Shown here: piece after piece, positions 32,722-41,408 of the stretch
Position numbering within the stretch: position 1 is the first letter of the stretch
How the letters are laid out: the number at the start of each line of letters is the position of its first letter
Origin: Antrihabitans stalactiti
GTDB taxonomy: Bacteria; Actinomycetota; Actinomycetes; Mycobacteriales; Mycobacteriaceae
Direction of reading: 5' to 3'
Length of the DNA: 64,000 nucleotides
Assembly (NCBI RefSeq): GCF_012932915.1
Contig: NZ_VCQU01000005.1
Span: 124,001-188,000, forward strand
Notes under the pieces: generated by a model
The model's input: only the letters and a program-made list of their open reading frames with translations
Told to the model about the DNA's origin: nothing
The model's database searches: none
Program-made: the position numbers and the translations under genes

Positions 32722-34368
32722 TTGAGTGTGTCCGAATCGGTCGCGGATCTCGTTGCCGAAGGTCGCGCCGCCTTGCATTGCGGTGACGCGGCCGGCGCTC
32801 GGCTGGCATTCGAGCGTGCGCGGGAGCAGTCGGCCGAGGGCGTGGTGCTCGAGGGGCTCGCCCGCGCCGCGTATCTCGCGATGGACTACCCGCCTGCTGT
32901 CGAGAATTGGGAGCGCGCCTACGCGGCCTATCGCGAATCCGGTGACTTTGTCGGCGCCGTTCGGGTCGCCCGCACGTTGGGCTACATGTACTTCTCCGTC
33001 GTCGGCGATTTCGCCGTCGCGAACGGCTGGATCGCCCGCGCGAAAACGCTGCTGGCGGGCGCCCCGGATTCGACCGAGGAAGGCTGGGTTGCGCTCAATA
33101 TCGGGATGTTCGAGGGCAATCGCGAGCGCAAGGAACTGCGGTTCCGCGAGGCCTTGGCCGTCGCCCGCAGGCTCGGCGATATTGACCTCGAGTGTGTGGC
33201 GCTCGCGTATCTCGGCGCGAGTTGCGTGCACGCCGACCGCGCTGAGGAGGGCATGGCGCTTCTCGACGAATCGCTGGCCGCCGTCGCAGGTAGCGAGGTC
33301 GACGACTTCACTGTGCTGGAAGAGATCTTCTGCCAACTGTTTTCGGCGTGCGAACGCGCACACGATGTGAATCGCGCCGACCAGTGGATTCGGATCGGCG
33401 AAGCGATCGCCGCTCGTCGCCAACTGCCTGCGGTGTCGGCGTTCTGTCGCACGCACTACGGCGGAGTGCTTACTGCGGCAGGGCGCTGGCCCGAGGCCGA
33501 CGCCACGTTGACCGCCGCGGTCAGGCTGTGGGGCCTCGGGAAACGCAGCTTGTTGCAAGGTGGTGCGCAGATCAGGTTGGCCGATCTGCGGGCACGGCAG
33601 GGCAAGCTCGAAGAGGCTGAGCAACTGCTCGTCGGACTCGAAGCCGATCCCGAGGCCGCTCGGCCGCTTGTCGCGATTCATCTGTCGAACGGCGCGACGA
33701 CGTTGGCGCGCGACGTCGTCGAGCGCGCTCTGGCCCAGCTCGATCCGGACAGTTCAGCCGCAGCGCCGCTGTTGGAATTGCTTGTGGGCGTGCACCTTTC
33801 CGCAGGTCAGCTCGACGCTGCGGGTTGTGCGGCCGAGCAACTCACCGCCTGCGCGGTACGGCATCCCAGTCCTTTCGTTCGTGCGACGGCTGCCTTGGCG
33901 AACGGTCGCGTGCACATCGCGGCCGGGACAGGCGTCGCCGAAGCGCAAAGCTGTCTGCGCGAAGCGCTGGCCGGCTTCCTCAGCGCCCAGGCTCCGATGG
34001 AGATTGCCCGCACGAGGTTGGAACTGGCGAAAGCGCTGCGTGTCGAGTGTCCGGAGGTTGCGTTGGTCGAAGCGCGCGCCGCGCTCGACGGGTTCAGCCG
34101 CTTGCAAGCTGCCCGGTATGCCGACGAGGCCGCCGCGGTCCTGCGGTCCCTCGGCGTACGGACCGCTGCGGCACGAAAAGGCGACAGCGTCCTGACCAAG
34201 CGCGAGGTCGAAGTGCTGGACCTCCTCGGTCACGGACTGTCGAACCCCGAGATTTCGGACCGGCTGTTCATCAGCCGCAAGACTGTCGAACACCACGTCG
34301 GCAACATCCTGTCGAAGCTGGGCCTGCGCTCACGCGGCGAGGCTGCGGCATTTGCGGTGCGGAAATAG
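32722..34368 (+). CDS. LuxR-family transcriptional regulator with TPR-like helical repeats
   Basis: 548 aa from a TTG at 32722 (a GTG at 32728 is equally possible). Residues 1-470 are a run of helical pairs of TPR type (GRAALHCGDAAGARLAFERAREQ, then RVARTLGYMYFSVVGDFAVANGWIARAK, and so on). There is no Walker motif, so it is not a full LAL/MalT regulator. The C-terminal LuxR helix-turn-helix is LTKREVEVLDLLGHGLSNPEISDRLFISRKTVEHHVGNILSKLGLRSR. Proteins of this layout control metabolic genes. The flavoenzyme gene 48 nt downstream on the same strand is the nearest candidate target. No strong ribosome binding site is seen, which fits a leaderless start. Confidence 0.83.
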   Translation: MSVSESVADLVAEGRAALHCGDAAGARLAFERAREQSAEGVVLEGLARAAYLAMDYPPAVENWERAYAAYRESGDFVGAVRVARTLGYMYFSVVGDFAVANGWIARAKTLLAGAPDSTEEGWVALNIGMFEGNRERKELRFREALAVARRLGDIDLECVALAYLGASCVHADRAEEGMALLDESLAAVAGSEVDDFTVLEEIFCQLFSACERAHDVNRADQWIRIGEAIAARRQLPAVSAFCRTHYGGVLTAAGRWPEADATLTAAVRLWGLGKRSLLQGGAQIRLADLRARQGKLEEAEQLLVGLEADPEAARPLVAIHLSNGATTLARDVVERALAQLDPDSSAAAPLLELLVGVHLSAGQLDAAGCAAEQLTACAVRHPSPFVRATAALANGRVHIAAGTGVAEAQSCLREALAGFLSAQAPMEIARTRLELAKALRVECPEVALVEARAALDGFSRLQAARYADEAAAVLRSLGVRTAAARKGDSVLTKREVEVLDLLGHGLSNPEISDRLFISRKTVEHHVGNILSKLGLRSRGEAAAFAVRK

Positions 34369-34416
34369 GGGAGTTCACCGATCCCCGGGTAGGGGTCCGA
34401 CGCGCACTCTTGCGAT

Positions 34417-35625
34417 ATGACAAACAACGAATACGACGTGATCGTCGTCGGCGCTCGCTGCGCTGGTTCACCGACCGCAATGCTGCTCGCCAAGAAAGGT
34501 TTCCGCGTTCTCGTGGTCGACCGGGCGACGTTTCCGAGTGACACGGTCTCGACGCACATGATTCACGCACCCGGGATCGCGGCGTTGCAGCGCTGGGGCT
34601 TACGCGACGCGGTGCAGGCGTCGGGTTGTCCTGCGATCGAGCGGTATTCGTTCGACTTCGGACCAATCACGATCGCCGGACGTCCGCGTGCTGTCGAGGG
34701 CATCTCGGCGGGCTTCGCACCGCGACGGATGGTGCTCGACCAGATCCTGGTCGACGGCGCTGACCGCGCGGGCGCCGAAGTGCGCGAAGGATTCTCGGTC
34801 GAGGAGTTCGTCATCGAGGACGGCGTGGTGGTCGGCATTCGCGGGCACGGCAAGGACGGCGTGACCGTCACCGAACGGGCCCGCATTGTGATCGGTGCCG
34901 ACGGCCGCAACTCGCGCCTCGCGAAAACTGTCGCACCGCTGCAGTACAGCGAGAGCCCGCGCTTGCAATGCAGCTACTACACCTACTGGCGTGATCTGCC
35001 GACCGACGGATTCGAGACCGTGATCCGGCCGTACCGCGGCTGGGCGGCGATTCCGACGAACGACGATCTGACCATGGTTGTCGTCGGCTGCCCGGTCGCC
35101 GAAATGGATGCGTTCCGTTCCGATCTCGAAGCGAACTATCTCAAGACCTTCGACCTTGCACCCGAGTTCGCCGACCGTATCGCGGCTGCCACCCGCGTCG
35201 ATCGATTCGCCGGTGCGGCAGTCGCGAACTACTTCCGCAAGCCGTACGGTCCGGGCTGGGCGCTCGTGGGCGACGCCGGCTACAACAAGGATTCGATCAC
35301 CGCGAAGGGCATATCGGACGCATTTCTCGACGCCGAACGGTGCGCCGCCGCGCTGGCAAACCACTTCGACGGCGGCGTCGCCTACGACGACGCGATGGCA
35401 CAGTATCAACGCGACCGCGACACCAATGCGCTGCCGATCTACGAATTCACCTTGCAGCTGGCAACTTTGGAGCCGCCGCCGCTCGAGATGCAACAGATGC
35501 TCGGCGCCGTCGCCGGAAATCAGGACGCCGAGGACGACTTCGTCTCGATCACCGCTGGCACGGTCTCGCCTGTCGAGTTCTTCGATCCGGCGAACATCGG
35601 CCGGATCATGCAGGCAGCCGCTTAG
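34417..35625 (+). CDS. FAD-dependent oxidoreductase of the PHBH/geranylgeranyl reductase group
   Basis: 402 aa. N-terminal FAD site VIVVGARCAGSPTAMLLAKKG, with the arginine and cysteine variants usual in this subgroup. ARIVIGADGRNSRLAKTV is the DG motif, and WALVGDAGYNKDSITAKGISDAF is the GD/FAD-ribityl motif. Class A flavin monooxygenases or reductases with this pattern act on aromatic or isoprenoid substrates. The active-site partner cannot be told. There is only a weak ribosome binding site before the ATG. Its 3' end overlaps the convergent monooxygenase gene by four bases. Confidence 0.85.
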   Translation: MTNNEYDVIVVGARCAGSPTAMLLAKKGFRVLVVDRATFPSDTVSTHMIHAPGIAALQRWGLRDAVQASGCPAIERYSFDFGPITIAGRPRAVEGISAGFAPRRMVLDQILVDGADRAGAEVREGFSVEEFVIEDGVVVGIRGHGKDGVTVTERARIVIGADGRNSRLAKTVAPLQYSESPRLQCSYYTYWRDLPTDGFETVIRPYRGWAAIPTNDDLTMVVVGCPVAEMDAFRSDLEANYLKTFDLAPEFADRIAAATRVDRFAGAAVANYFRKPYGPGWALVGDAGYNKDSITAKGISDAFLDAERCAAALANHFDGGVAYDDAMAQYQRDRDTNALPIYEFTLQLATLEPPPLEMQQMLGAVAGNQDAEDDFVSITAGTVSPVEFFDPANIGRIMQAAA

Positions 35626-37091
35626 CTGGCCGTCTCCTCGTATGCCGAGAAGTCGACCTTCCGGGTCCACATGCGATACAGCAGCGTGGCCCCGGGCCAG
35701 TTGTTGGTGATGCGACCAGATGCGTTGCGGTACCAGCTGTTGCAGAAGTTCCACGGCGTATCGGCAAGACGGCTTTGCAGCTTCTTGTCGTAGGCCTCCT
35801 CGACCTCGGCGCGAACAGCCAGGCGGCGCCCGGGATTGGCGGCCAAGTCGGCGACGATCTGCTTGATGTAGCGAGCCTGCGATTCGAGCATGTAGATGAT
35901 CGAGCCGGACCCGACGTTCGTGTTCGGTCCGTACATGATGAACATGTTCGGGAAGTCCGGGACAGCCATGCCGAGGTATGCGCGTCCACCTTCGTCGCTC
36001 CAAGCGTCGGCGAGCTTGCGACCGCCCGTTCCATAGATGTTCATGGGTGCAAGGAATTCGGTGGCCTTGAAGCCGGTGCTGTAGACGATGACATCGAAGT
36101 CGTGGTCGACGCCGTCGGCGGTTCGGATACCGGTCGGGGTGATTTCGGTGATCCCGGTCGTCTCGACCGTTACGTTGTCCTGCGCGAGCGCGGGGTAATA
36201 GTCGTTGGTGAACAGTCCGCGCTTACAGCCGCCGGGATAGTCCGGCGTCAGCTTGGCTCGGAGTTCGTCGTCGGTGACGGTCTTCTCCAAGTGCCGGGTA
36301 GCGACGCCCTCGACGTACGGGCGGATCGCGGGAACGTCGCTCAAGCCCAACGCCAAAATGTCGTAAAGGGCGAAGATGGCGAAACGTTCGGCCAGGCGGA
36401 CCGGTGGCACGTACTTGAACAGCCAGTGATGCAGCGGCGTGTATTCGACGTCGAGCCTCGGCAGCACCCACGCTGCGGACCGCTGAAACGACGTCAACGC
36501 AGCGACTTTCGGTTGAATCTCCGGAATGATCTGGATCGCGCTTGCGCCGGTGCCGACCACTGCAACCCGCTTGCCGGTGAGGTCCACGCTGTGGTCCCAC
36601 TGTGCCGAATGGAAGGCCGCACCGGTAAACGATTCGATCCCTGGGATGTTCGGCATAGCCGGGCGCGATAGCTGACCCACTGCAGGGATGAAGACATCGG
36701 CGGTCAGGTGCTGACCGTCCGCCGTACCCAGATTCCACTGGTTGGTCGCTTCGTCGAATTCGGCGTCGGTGACCTCGGTGCCGAAGCGGATCTTGCGCAG
36801 GAGGTCGTACTTGGCGACCACTCCACGCATGTATTCGTGGATGTCCGCCTGCACGGAGAAGCGGCGCGGCCAGTCAGTCTTTGGCTCGTAGGAGAACGAG
36901 TACAGCGGCGTCGGAACGTCGCATGCGGCGCCGGGATAGGTGTTCTCACGCCACACCCCACCGATGTCGGCGGCCTTCTCGAGGATGGTGAAGTTGGTGA
37001 GACCAGATCGCTGCAGTTCCAGCGCCATGCCGATACCTGCAAATCCGGCACCGATGATCACGACAGCTGGTTGCGTACGCGGCTTCGTCAT
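35622..37091 (-). CDS. Baeyer-Villiger / MymA-type flavin monooxygenase
   Basis: 489 aa. FAD motif VVIIGAGFAGIGMALEL, then DIGGVWRENTYPGAACDVPTPLYSFSYE, NADPH motif VAVVGTGASAIQIIPEI, and the Baeyer-Villiger/FMO fingerprint FHSAQWDHSVDL. Later DFDVIVYSTGFKATEFL and MYGPNTNVGSGSIIYMLESQARYI complete the class B pattern. Oxygen insertion into ketones or aldehydes with NADPH is expected. AGGAGG lies seven bases upstream of the ATG. It is divergent from an AraC-family regulator across 94 bp, the same logic as mymA and virS in M. tuberculosis, whose products modify envelope lipids. Confidence 0.9.
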   Translation of the reverse strand: MTKPRTQPAVVIIGAGFAGIGMALELQRSGLTNFTILEKAADIGGVWRENTYPGAACDVPTPLYSFSYEPKTDWPRRFSVQADIHEYMRGVVAKYDLLRKIRFGTEVTDAEFDEATNQWNLGTADGQHLTADVFIPAVGQLSRPAMPNIPGIESFTGAAFHSAQWDHSVDLTGKRVAVVGTGASAIQIIPEIQPKVAALTSFQRSAAWVLPRLDVEYTPLHHWLFKYVPPVRLAERFAIFALYDILALGLSDVPAIRPYVEGVATRHLEKTVTDDELRAKLTPDYPGGCKRGLFTNDYYPALAQDNVTVETTGITEITPTGIRTADGVDHDFDVIVYSTGFKATEFLAPMNIYGTGGRKLADAWSDEGGRAYLGMAVPDFPNMFIMYGPNTNVGSGSIIYMLESQARYIKQIVADLAANPGRRLAVRAEVEEAYDKKLQSRLADTPWNFCNSWYRNASGRITNNWPGATLLYRMWTRKVDFSAYEETAS

Positions 37092-37173
37092 TGTGGACCT
37101 CCTGGTGTCCAGGTTAGGAGAGGTCCGCAGAATCGATGCAGAGAACGGCGGACACCGAATCCACATTTTCGGC

Positions 37174-37179
37174 CATACT
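37174..37179 (+). promoter_or_regulatory. Candidate -10 element for the AraC-family regulator
   Basis: CATACT ends seven bases before the GTG at 37186, the spacing expected for a leaderless transcript that begins at the start codon. There is no ribosome binding site before that GTG, which supports the idea. No -35 element is evident. Confidence 0.4.
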
Positions 37180-37185
37180 TGTGCG

Positions 37186-38223
37186 GTGACGACACCGACC
37201 GTTCCCCTACCCGGCGTCCTCGACTGGGATTTCCCGCGAAGTGTGGGGAGCGTGGCCTTGATTGTCGCGTTTGCGCAGGAGAACGGGGTCGACGTCGACG
37301 ACATGCTGGATGGCACCGGTCTCGGCCCCGAAGACCTGCACAACCCGACCACGCAGATCGACGCCCGGGTCGAATTGACGGTCGTACGCAACCTCGCGCA
37401 TCATCTCGCCGGTTACGAAGGGTTGGGCCTCCATCTCGGCAGCCGGTATCGGGTGACGACTTTCGGAATCTTCGGCTACGCAATGATCAGCAGCCCATCC
37501 CTGCGAGACGCCGTCGAGGTCGCCTTGCGCTACTTGGAGCTGAGTTTCACGTTCTGCATACCGGTCGTGACGATCGGCGAAGATGAGGTCGTGGCGACGC
37601 TACGCAGCGAACGCGTCCCGGCAGATGTGCGCCAGTTGCTTTTCGAACGCGACATGACGGCGATGTTCGTGGTCCTGACGGATCTGATCGGCCGAAAGCT
37701 GCCGTTGCGTCGCATCGAATTCGAGTTTCCGCGACCGTCGTATTCGCGTGAGTACTACGAGATATTCAGAACAGAACCGCATTTCGATTGTGCCGATACG
37801 CTGTTCGCTTTCGACCCAGTCGAATTCGCGCAGCCGCTGCCGCAGGCGAACGAGCACACGCTGGCGATGTGTGTTGCGCAATGTCGAGACCTGGTGTCGC
37901 GCCGACGTGCTCGGACGGGGATTGCACACGAGGTCCGCGAACGGCTCATCCAATTGGGCGGCGCGCCTGCGGGAATCGACGAGCTCGCGCGCGAGCTGAA
38001 CATGAGCACTCGCACCTTGCGTCGTCGCCTCACCGAGGCGGGCACCAGCTACCGTGACCTGCTCGACGAGGTCCGCGAAGCACTGGCCGAGGAGTTGCTT
38101 TCCGGCACACCACTTTCGGTTTCCGACGTCGCGATCCGGTTAGGCTATTCGGAGGCGTCGACCTTCATCCACGCCTTCAAACGTTGGAAGGGCGTGACCC
38201 CTGCGGTGTTTGCACGATCATGA
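37186..38223 (+). CDS. AraC-family transcriptional regulator (VirS-like)
   Basis: 345 aa from a GTG (VTTPTVPLPGVLDWDFPRSV). Residues about 30-215 match the arabinose-binding-type N-terminal domain of the VirS/OruR group (FGIFGYAMISSPSLRDAVEVALRYL, later IEFEFPRPSYSREYYEIF). The C-terminal AraC domain has two helix-turn-helix units: IDELARELNMSTRTLRRRLTEAG and SVSDVAIRLGYSEASTFIHAFKRWKGVTPAVF. It is divergent from the flavin monooxygenase and probably controls it. Its stop overlaps the start of an ECF sigma factor gene (ATGA), so activator and sigma factor are made together. Confidence 0.88.
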   Translation: MTTPTVPLPGVLDWDFPRSVGSVALIVAFAQENGVDVDDMLDGTGLGPEDLHNPTTQIDARVELTVVRNLAHHLAGYEGLGLHLGSRYRVTTFGIFGYAMISSPSLRDAVEVALRYLELSFTFCIPVVTIGEDEVVATLRSERVPADVRQLLFERDMTAMFVVLTDLIGRKLPLRRIEFEFPRPSYSREYYEIFRTEPHFDCADTLFAFDPVEFAQPLPQANEHTLAMCVAQCRDLVSRRRARTGIAHEVRERLIQLGGAPAGIDELARELNMSTRTLRRRLTEAGTSYRDLLDEVREALAEELLSGTPLSVSDVAIRLGYSEASTFIHAFKRWKGVTPAVFARS

Positions 38224-39170
38224 CGGCTTCCGATCGTGAGTTCGACGAACTCGTTGCCCCGTATCGCGCTGAGCTCCAAGCGCATTGCTATCGAATGCTG
38301 GGTTCGATGCACGACGCCGAGGATGCTCTGCAAGATGCATTGATCGGTGCCTGGCGTGGCCTCGACGGGTTCGAGGGGCGCAGTTCGCTGCGCTCCTGGC
38401 TGTATCGGATTTCGACGAACTCGTGCCTGCGGTTGCTGAAGGACCGTCCGAAACGACTGCTGTCGGCGGATTTCGGGCCGCCGCGCGGTCCGGACGACGA
38501 CCTCGGTGCGCCTGTCGACGCGGCATGGCTCGAGCCGTGCCCCGACGAATTCCTGCCCTTGGGGCCACCCGAATCGTCCTACGAGCTGCGCGAGAGCGTC
38601 GAGCTGGCATTTGTCGCAGCGCTGCAACATCTTCCGGCGAATCAGCGAGCCGTGCTGATCATGCGCGAGGTGTTGGGATTCTCCGCTGCCGAAGTCGCGG
38701 AGTCGTTGGATACGTCCGTCGCCTCGGTCACGAGTGCGTTGCAACGCGCGCGCAAAACCGTCGAGGATCGCGTTCCGGCACGTAGTCAACAGGCAACGCT
38801 GACCGCACTTGGCTCCGAGGGCGAACGCGAACTCGTCCAAAAGTTCGTCACCGCATGGGAAAACGCCGACATAGCCGAAATCCTCACGATGTTGACCGAC
38901 GACGTTCGTTTCACGATGCCGCCGCTCGCCGCATGGTTCGACGGAATCGACGACGTCGGCGCCTTCATCGGCCGGCATGTGTTTGCCACGCCGTGGCGCC
39001 TCACACCGACGCGGTCCAACGGCCAGGTGGCGTTCGTGTGCCACCAAGGGACCTCGGATGGAGCACATTTCGCGGTCGGTGCCGTCAATGTCCTGACGTT
39101 CGAGGGCAATAAGATCAAGGCCATTCAGGCGTTCCTGGACCCCGCTGTCCTAGCTCGATTTACGAGTTAG
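38220..39170 (+). CDS. ECF RNA polymerase sigma factor with C-terminal SnoaL-like domain (SigG/TIGR02960 type)
   Basis: 316 aa. Region 2: LVAPYRAELQAHCYRMLGSMHDAEDALQDALIGAWRGLDGFEGRSSLRSWLYRISTNSCL. Region 4: ALQHLPANQRAVLIMREVLGFSAAEVAESLDTSVASVTSALQRARK. Residues about 210-316 form an added SnoaL/NTF2-like domain (LVQKFVTAWENADIAEILTMLTDDVRFTMPP), which in this sigma group replaces a separate anti-sigma factor. It is coupled to the AraC regulator by a four-base overlap. Its 3' end overlaps the convergent phosphoesterase gene by 11 nt. Confidence 0.88.
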   Translation: MTASDREFDELVAPYRAELQAHCYRMLGSMHDAEDALQDALIGAWRGLDGFEGRSSLRSWLYRISTNSCLRLLKDRPKRLLSADFGPPRGPDDDLGAPVDAAWLEPCPDEFLPLGPPESSYELRESVELAFVAALQHLPANQRAVLIMREVLGFSAAEVAESLDTSVASVTSALQRARKTVEDRVPARSQQATLTALGSEGERELVQKFVTAWENADIAEILTMLTDDVRFTMPPLAAWFDGIDDVGAFIGRHVFATPWRLTPTRSNGQVAFVCHQGTSDGAHFAVGAVNVLTFEGNKIKAIQAFLDPAVLARFTS

Positions 39171-39978
39171 GTCCGCACTCGGGCATTGCCGATCGATGGA
39201 AACCTCGGCCCTTGCCTGAGCCGGGCTTCGGGATCGTGCGGAAGTGTGTGGTCAGGCGGCCGTCGTCGTCGAGGACATGGAACGCGAGCGACGGCGGTAC
39301 TCCGTAATCGACAACCGGATCGGAAGTGATGTCGTCGCCTTCCCATTCCGGTCCGAGGACCGAGGTAATGCTCGGACCGACCACGATCGGCACACCCGCG
39401 AATGTCGAGACCGCCGAGGTGTGCGCGTGCCCGCAAAACAGTCCGGCGACGCGAGGAGTGCGCTTGATGAGATCAGCCAGTCGTTGTGCGGAGCGTAGCC
39501 GAATCGGGTCGACGATCGGGCTGAACAACTGCACCGGCGGGTGGTGGAATGCGATGAGGATCGGCGCCGTCGGCGGGGCATCGTCGATCACCGATTCCAG
39601 CCACGTCAGCGTCTCGTCGTCGAGCAGTCCCTCCGGTCGGCACGGGATGGACGAGTCGCACATCGCGATCAGCGCGTCGCCGATCATGTGAACCCGGTTT
39701 ATCGGCCCGTCGTTCGGTTCGCCGAGAAAATCGCGGGCGAAGGCGGTCCGGTCGTCATGATTGCCGGGGCAGGACAGGATCGGAATGTTGGCGTTGAATA
39801 CGGACCGAGCCTGTCGGTACTGCTCGGTCCGGCCGCTGTCGGCGATGTCGCCGGTGACGAGAATTGCATCGAGTCGACCCGGTAAACCGTTGAGATACTT
39901 CATGACTCGTGATGCCCGCTTGACGCTGCGTGTGCTGCCGTCGAAGTGGGGATCACTGACGTGCGCTAGAACGAGCAT
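39160..39978 (-). CDS. Calcineurin-like metallophosphoesterase (CpdA / Rv0805-like)
   Basis: 272 aa. Metal-binding motifs in order: LAHVSDPHFDG, VTGDIADSGR, CPGNHDDR, IAFHHPP and LFCGHAHTSAVSTFAG. This is the class III cyclic nucleotide phosphodiesterase pattern, as in CpdA and M. tuberculosis Rv0805, which hydrolyse cAMP and other phosphodiesters. The ATG at 39978 gives MLVLAHVSDPHF. An in-frame TTG at 39999 would add seven residues, but GAGGAA sits correctly for the ATG. The physiological substrate is inferred. Confidence 0.86.
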   Translation of the reverse strand: MLVLAHVSDPHFDGSTRSVKRASRVMKYLNGLPGRLDAILVTGDIADSGRTEQYRQARSVFNANIPILSCPGNHDDRTAFARDFLGEPNDGPINRVHMIGDALIAMCDSSIPCRPEGLLDDETLTWLESVIDDAPPTAPILIAFHHPPVQLFSPIVDPIRLRSAQRLADLIKRTPRVAGLFCGHAHTSAVSTFAGVPIVVGPSITSVLGPEWEGDDITSDPVVDYGVPPSLAFHVLDDDGRLTTHFRTIPKPGSGKGRGFHRSAMPECGPNS

Positions 39979-40079
39979 CCGACTCGCTTCCTCGGGCAAC
40001 GGGTGTCGCCTACCAGGCTAGCGAAGTTCCAGGTCGCGCTGGGTGTGGCGCGCATTTCACCCTCTTGTAGGTTGCTCAG

Positions 40080-40946
40080 ATGAGCAGGCGCGGGTGGATT
40101 CTGTTCGCTGCGATGAGCGTCATCTGGGGCATTCCCTATCTGATGATCAAGGTTGCCGTTGAGGGTGTATCGGTACCCGTCCTCGTGTTCGCCCGTTGTG
40201 CAATCGGCGCCGTCGTGCTGCTCCCGTTGGCGCTTTTTCGCGGCCAGCTCGCTGGGCTCCGGCGAAAGTGGCTGCCGCTCATCGCGTTCGCGGTCGTCGA
40301 AATGGCCATTCCGTGGGCGCTCTTGTCCGACGCCGAACGGCGACTGACGAGTTCGATGAGCGGACTGCTCGTCGCCGCCGTACCGATCATCGGTGTCGTG
40401 CTCGCACGCCTGACCGGTGACGTCGAGGTGATCAGCGCAAAACGCTGGGCCGGCCTGGTCATCGGTCTGGTCGGTGTCGGTGTTCTCGCAGCGCCGGAAC
40501 TGAACGGCGGCGACGCGTGGGCGATCGTCGAAGTGCTGCTCACAGCGCTCGGTTATGCAATAGGTCCGATCATTGCGGCCCGCGCACTGTCCGACGTTCC
40601 GGGGCTGCCGATGGCGGCCGTCTGCTTGTCCTTCGCGGCAGTCGTCTACACCGTTCCTGCCATCGCAACGTGGCCCGACGCGGTACCGCAGGTCAGCGTC
40701 CTCGCCGCCATCGTGGCTCTCGGTTTGGTGTGCACCGCGCTGGCGTTCCTGCTGTTCTTTGCCCTGATTCGTGAGGCCGGACCGGCACGCGCGACGGTGA
40801 TCACGTACGTCAACCCAGCGGTCGCGGTGCTCGCAGGCGTCGTCATTCTCGGCGAGCCTTTGACGGTGACGATCGTCGCGGCGTTCGCCCTGATCCTGTC
40901 CGGTTCCGCTCTCGCCACCACGCGGGCGAGGTTACAGACTTCCTGA
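40080..40946 (+). CDS. EamA/DMT-family transporter
   Basis: 288 aa with ten predicted membrane segments in two similar halves: WILFAAMSVIWGIPYLMIKVAVE at the start of the first and WAIVEVLLTALGYAIGPIIAARAL at the start of the second. Later segments AAIVALGLVCTALAFLLFFALI and VINPAV-like YVNPAVAVLAGVVILGEPLT are typical of RhaT/EamA exporters of small metabolites. Substrate unknown. It is followed by a convergent MarR regulator gene, and the 3' ends overlap by 15 nt. Confidence 0.87.
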   Translation: MSRRGWILFAAMSVIWGIPYLMIKVAVEGVSVPVLVFARCAIGAVVLLPLALFRGQLAGLRRKWLPLIAFAVVEMAIPWALLSDAERRLTSSMSGLLVAAVPIIGVVLARLTGDVEVISAKRWAGLVIGLVGVGVLAAPELNGGDAWAIVEVLLTALGYAIGPIIAARALSDVPGLPMAAVCLSFAAVVYTVPAIATWPDAVPQVSVLAAIVALGLVCTALAFLLFFALIREAGPARATVITYVNPAVAVLAGVVILGEPLTVTIVAAFALILSGSALATTRARLQTS

Positions 40947-41348
40947 CAGCGTCTGCAGTGCGCGGAGGAAGGCGCGGCGATCCGAGGCGGACAGCTGCTC
41001 CAGCAGCTCCTCTTCCTTGCGTTGGATCGCGGCCTGCACCTTCGCGCGCACGCGCCGACCTTCCGGCGTGATGGACAGCAAATTCACCCGGCGATCGGCT
41101 GGGTCGAATTGGCGGGTGATCAGTCCCTGCCGCTCGAGTTCGTCGAGGAAAGCGATGATTCTCGTCTTGTCGGCGCCGATGGCCGCCGCCAGCGCCGACT
41201 GGGTCCGCACCGGTTCCTTGCCGAGGCCGAGCAGGACGGAATAGCCCCACATCGTCAGGTTGTGCTCGGCGAGCACCGGCTGCTCTGCTGCCATCAGCGC
41301 GCGACCGAGCGGGACGATCATCGCGGCGAGGTCCGGGCGGTCGACCAT
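40932..41348 (-). CDS. MarR-family transcriptional regulator
   Basis: 138 aa. Winged helix-turn-helix with LTMWGYSVLLGLGKEPVRTQSALAAAIGADKTRIIAFLDELERQGLITRQFDPADRRVNLLSITPEGRRV, the usual MarR sequence from helix 2 to the wing. Phenolic ligands or oxidants are common effectors in the family. It is divergent from a DinB-like gene across 52 bp that contain a perfect 16-bp palindrome and further repeats, which suggests autoregulation and control of that neighbour. The ATG at 41348 is the natural start. Confidence 0.88.
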   Translation of the reverse strand: MVDRPDLAAMIVPLGRALMAAEQPVLAEHNLTMWGYSVLLGLGKEPVRTQSALAAAIGADKTRIIAFLDELERQGLITRQFDPADRRVNLLSITPEGRRVRAKVQAAIQRKEEELLEQLSASDRRAFLRALQTLSGSL

Positions 41349-41392
41349 GGGAGATACGATACAACTGGACATATGATAAGCAGATGCATATC

Positions 41393-41408
41393 GTAGGCAT
41401 ATGCCTAC
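41393..41408. promoter_or_regulatory. 16-bp perfect palindrome, probable MarR operator
   Basis: GTAGGCATATGCCTAC is a perfect palindrome that overlaps the ATG (41401-41403) of the DinB-like gene. A second dyad, TACGATA (41355-41361) with TATCGTA (41389-41395), spans the rest of the divergent gap. The position fits a MarR dimer that blocks both promoters. Confidence 0.6.
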
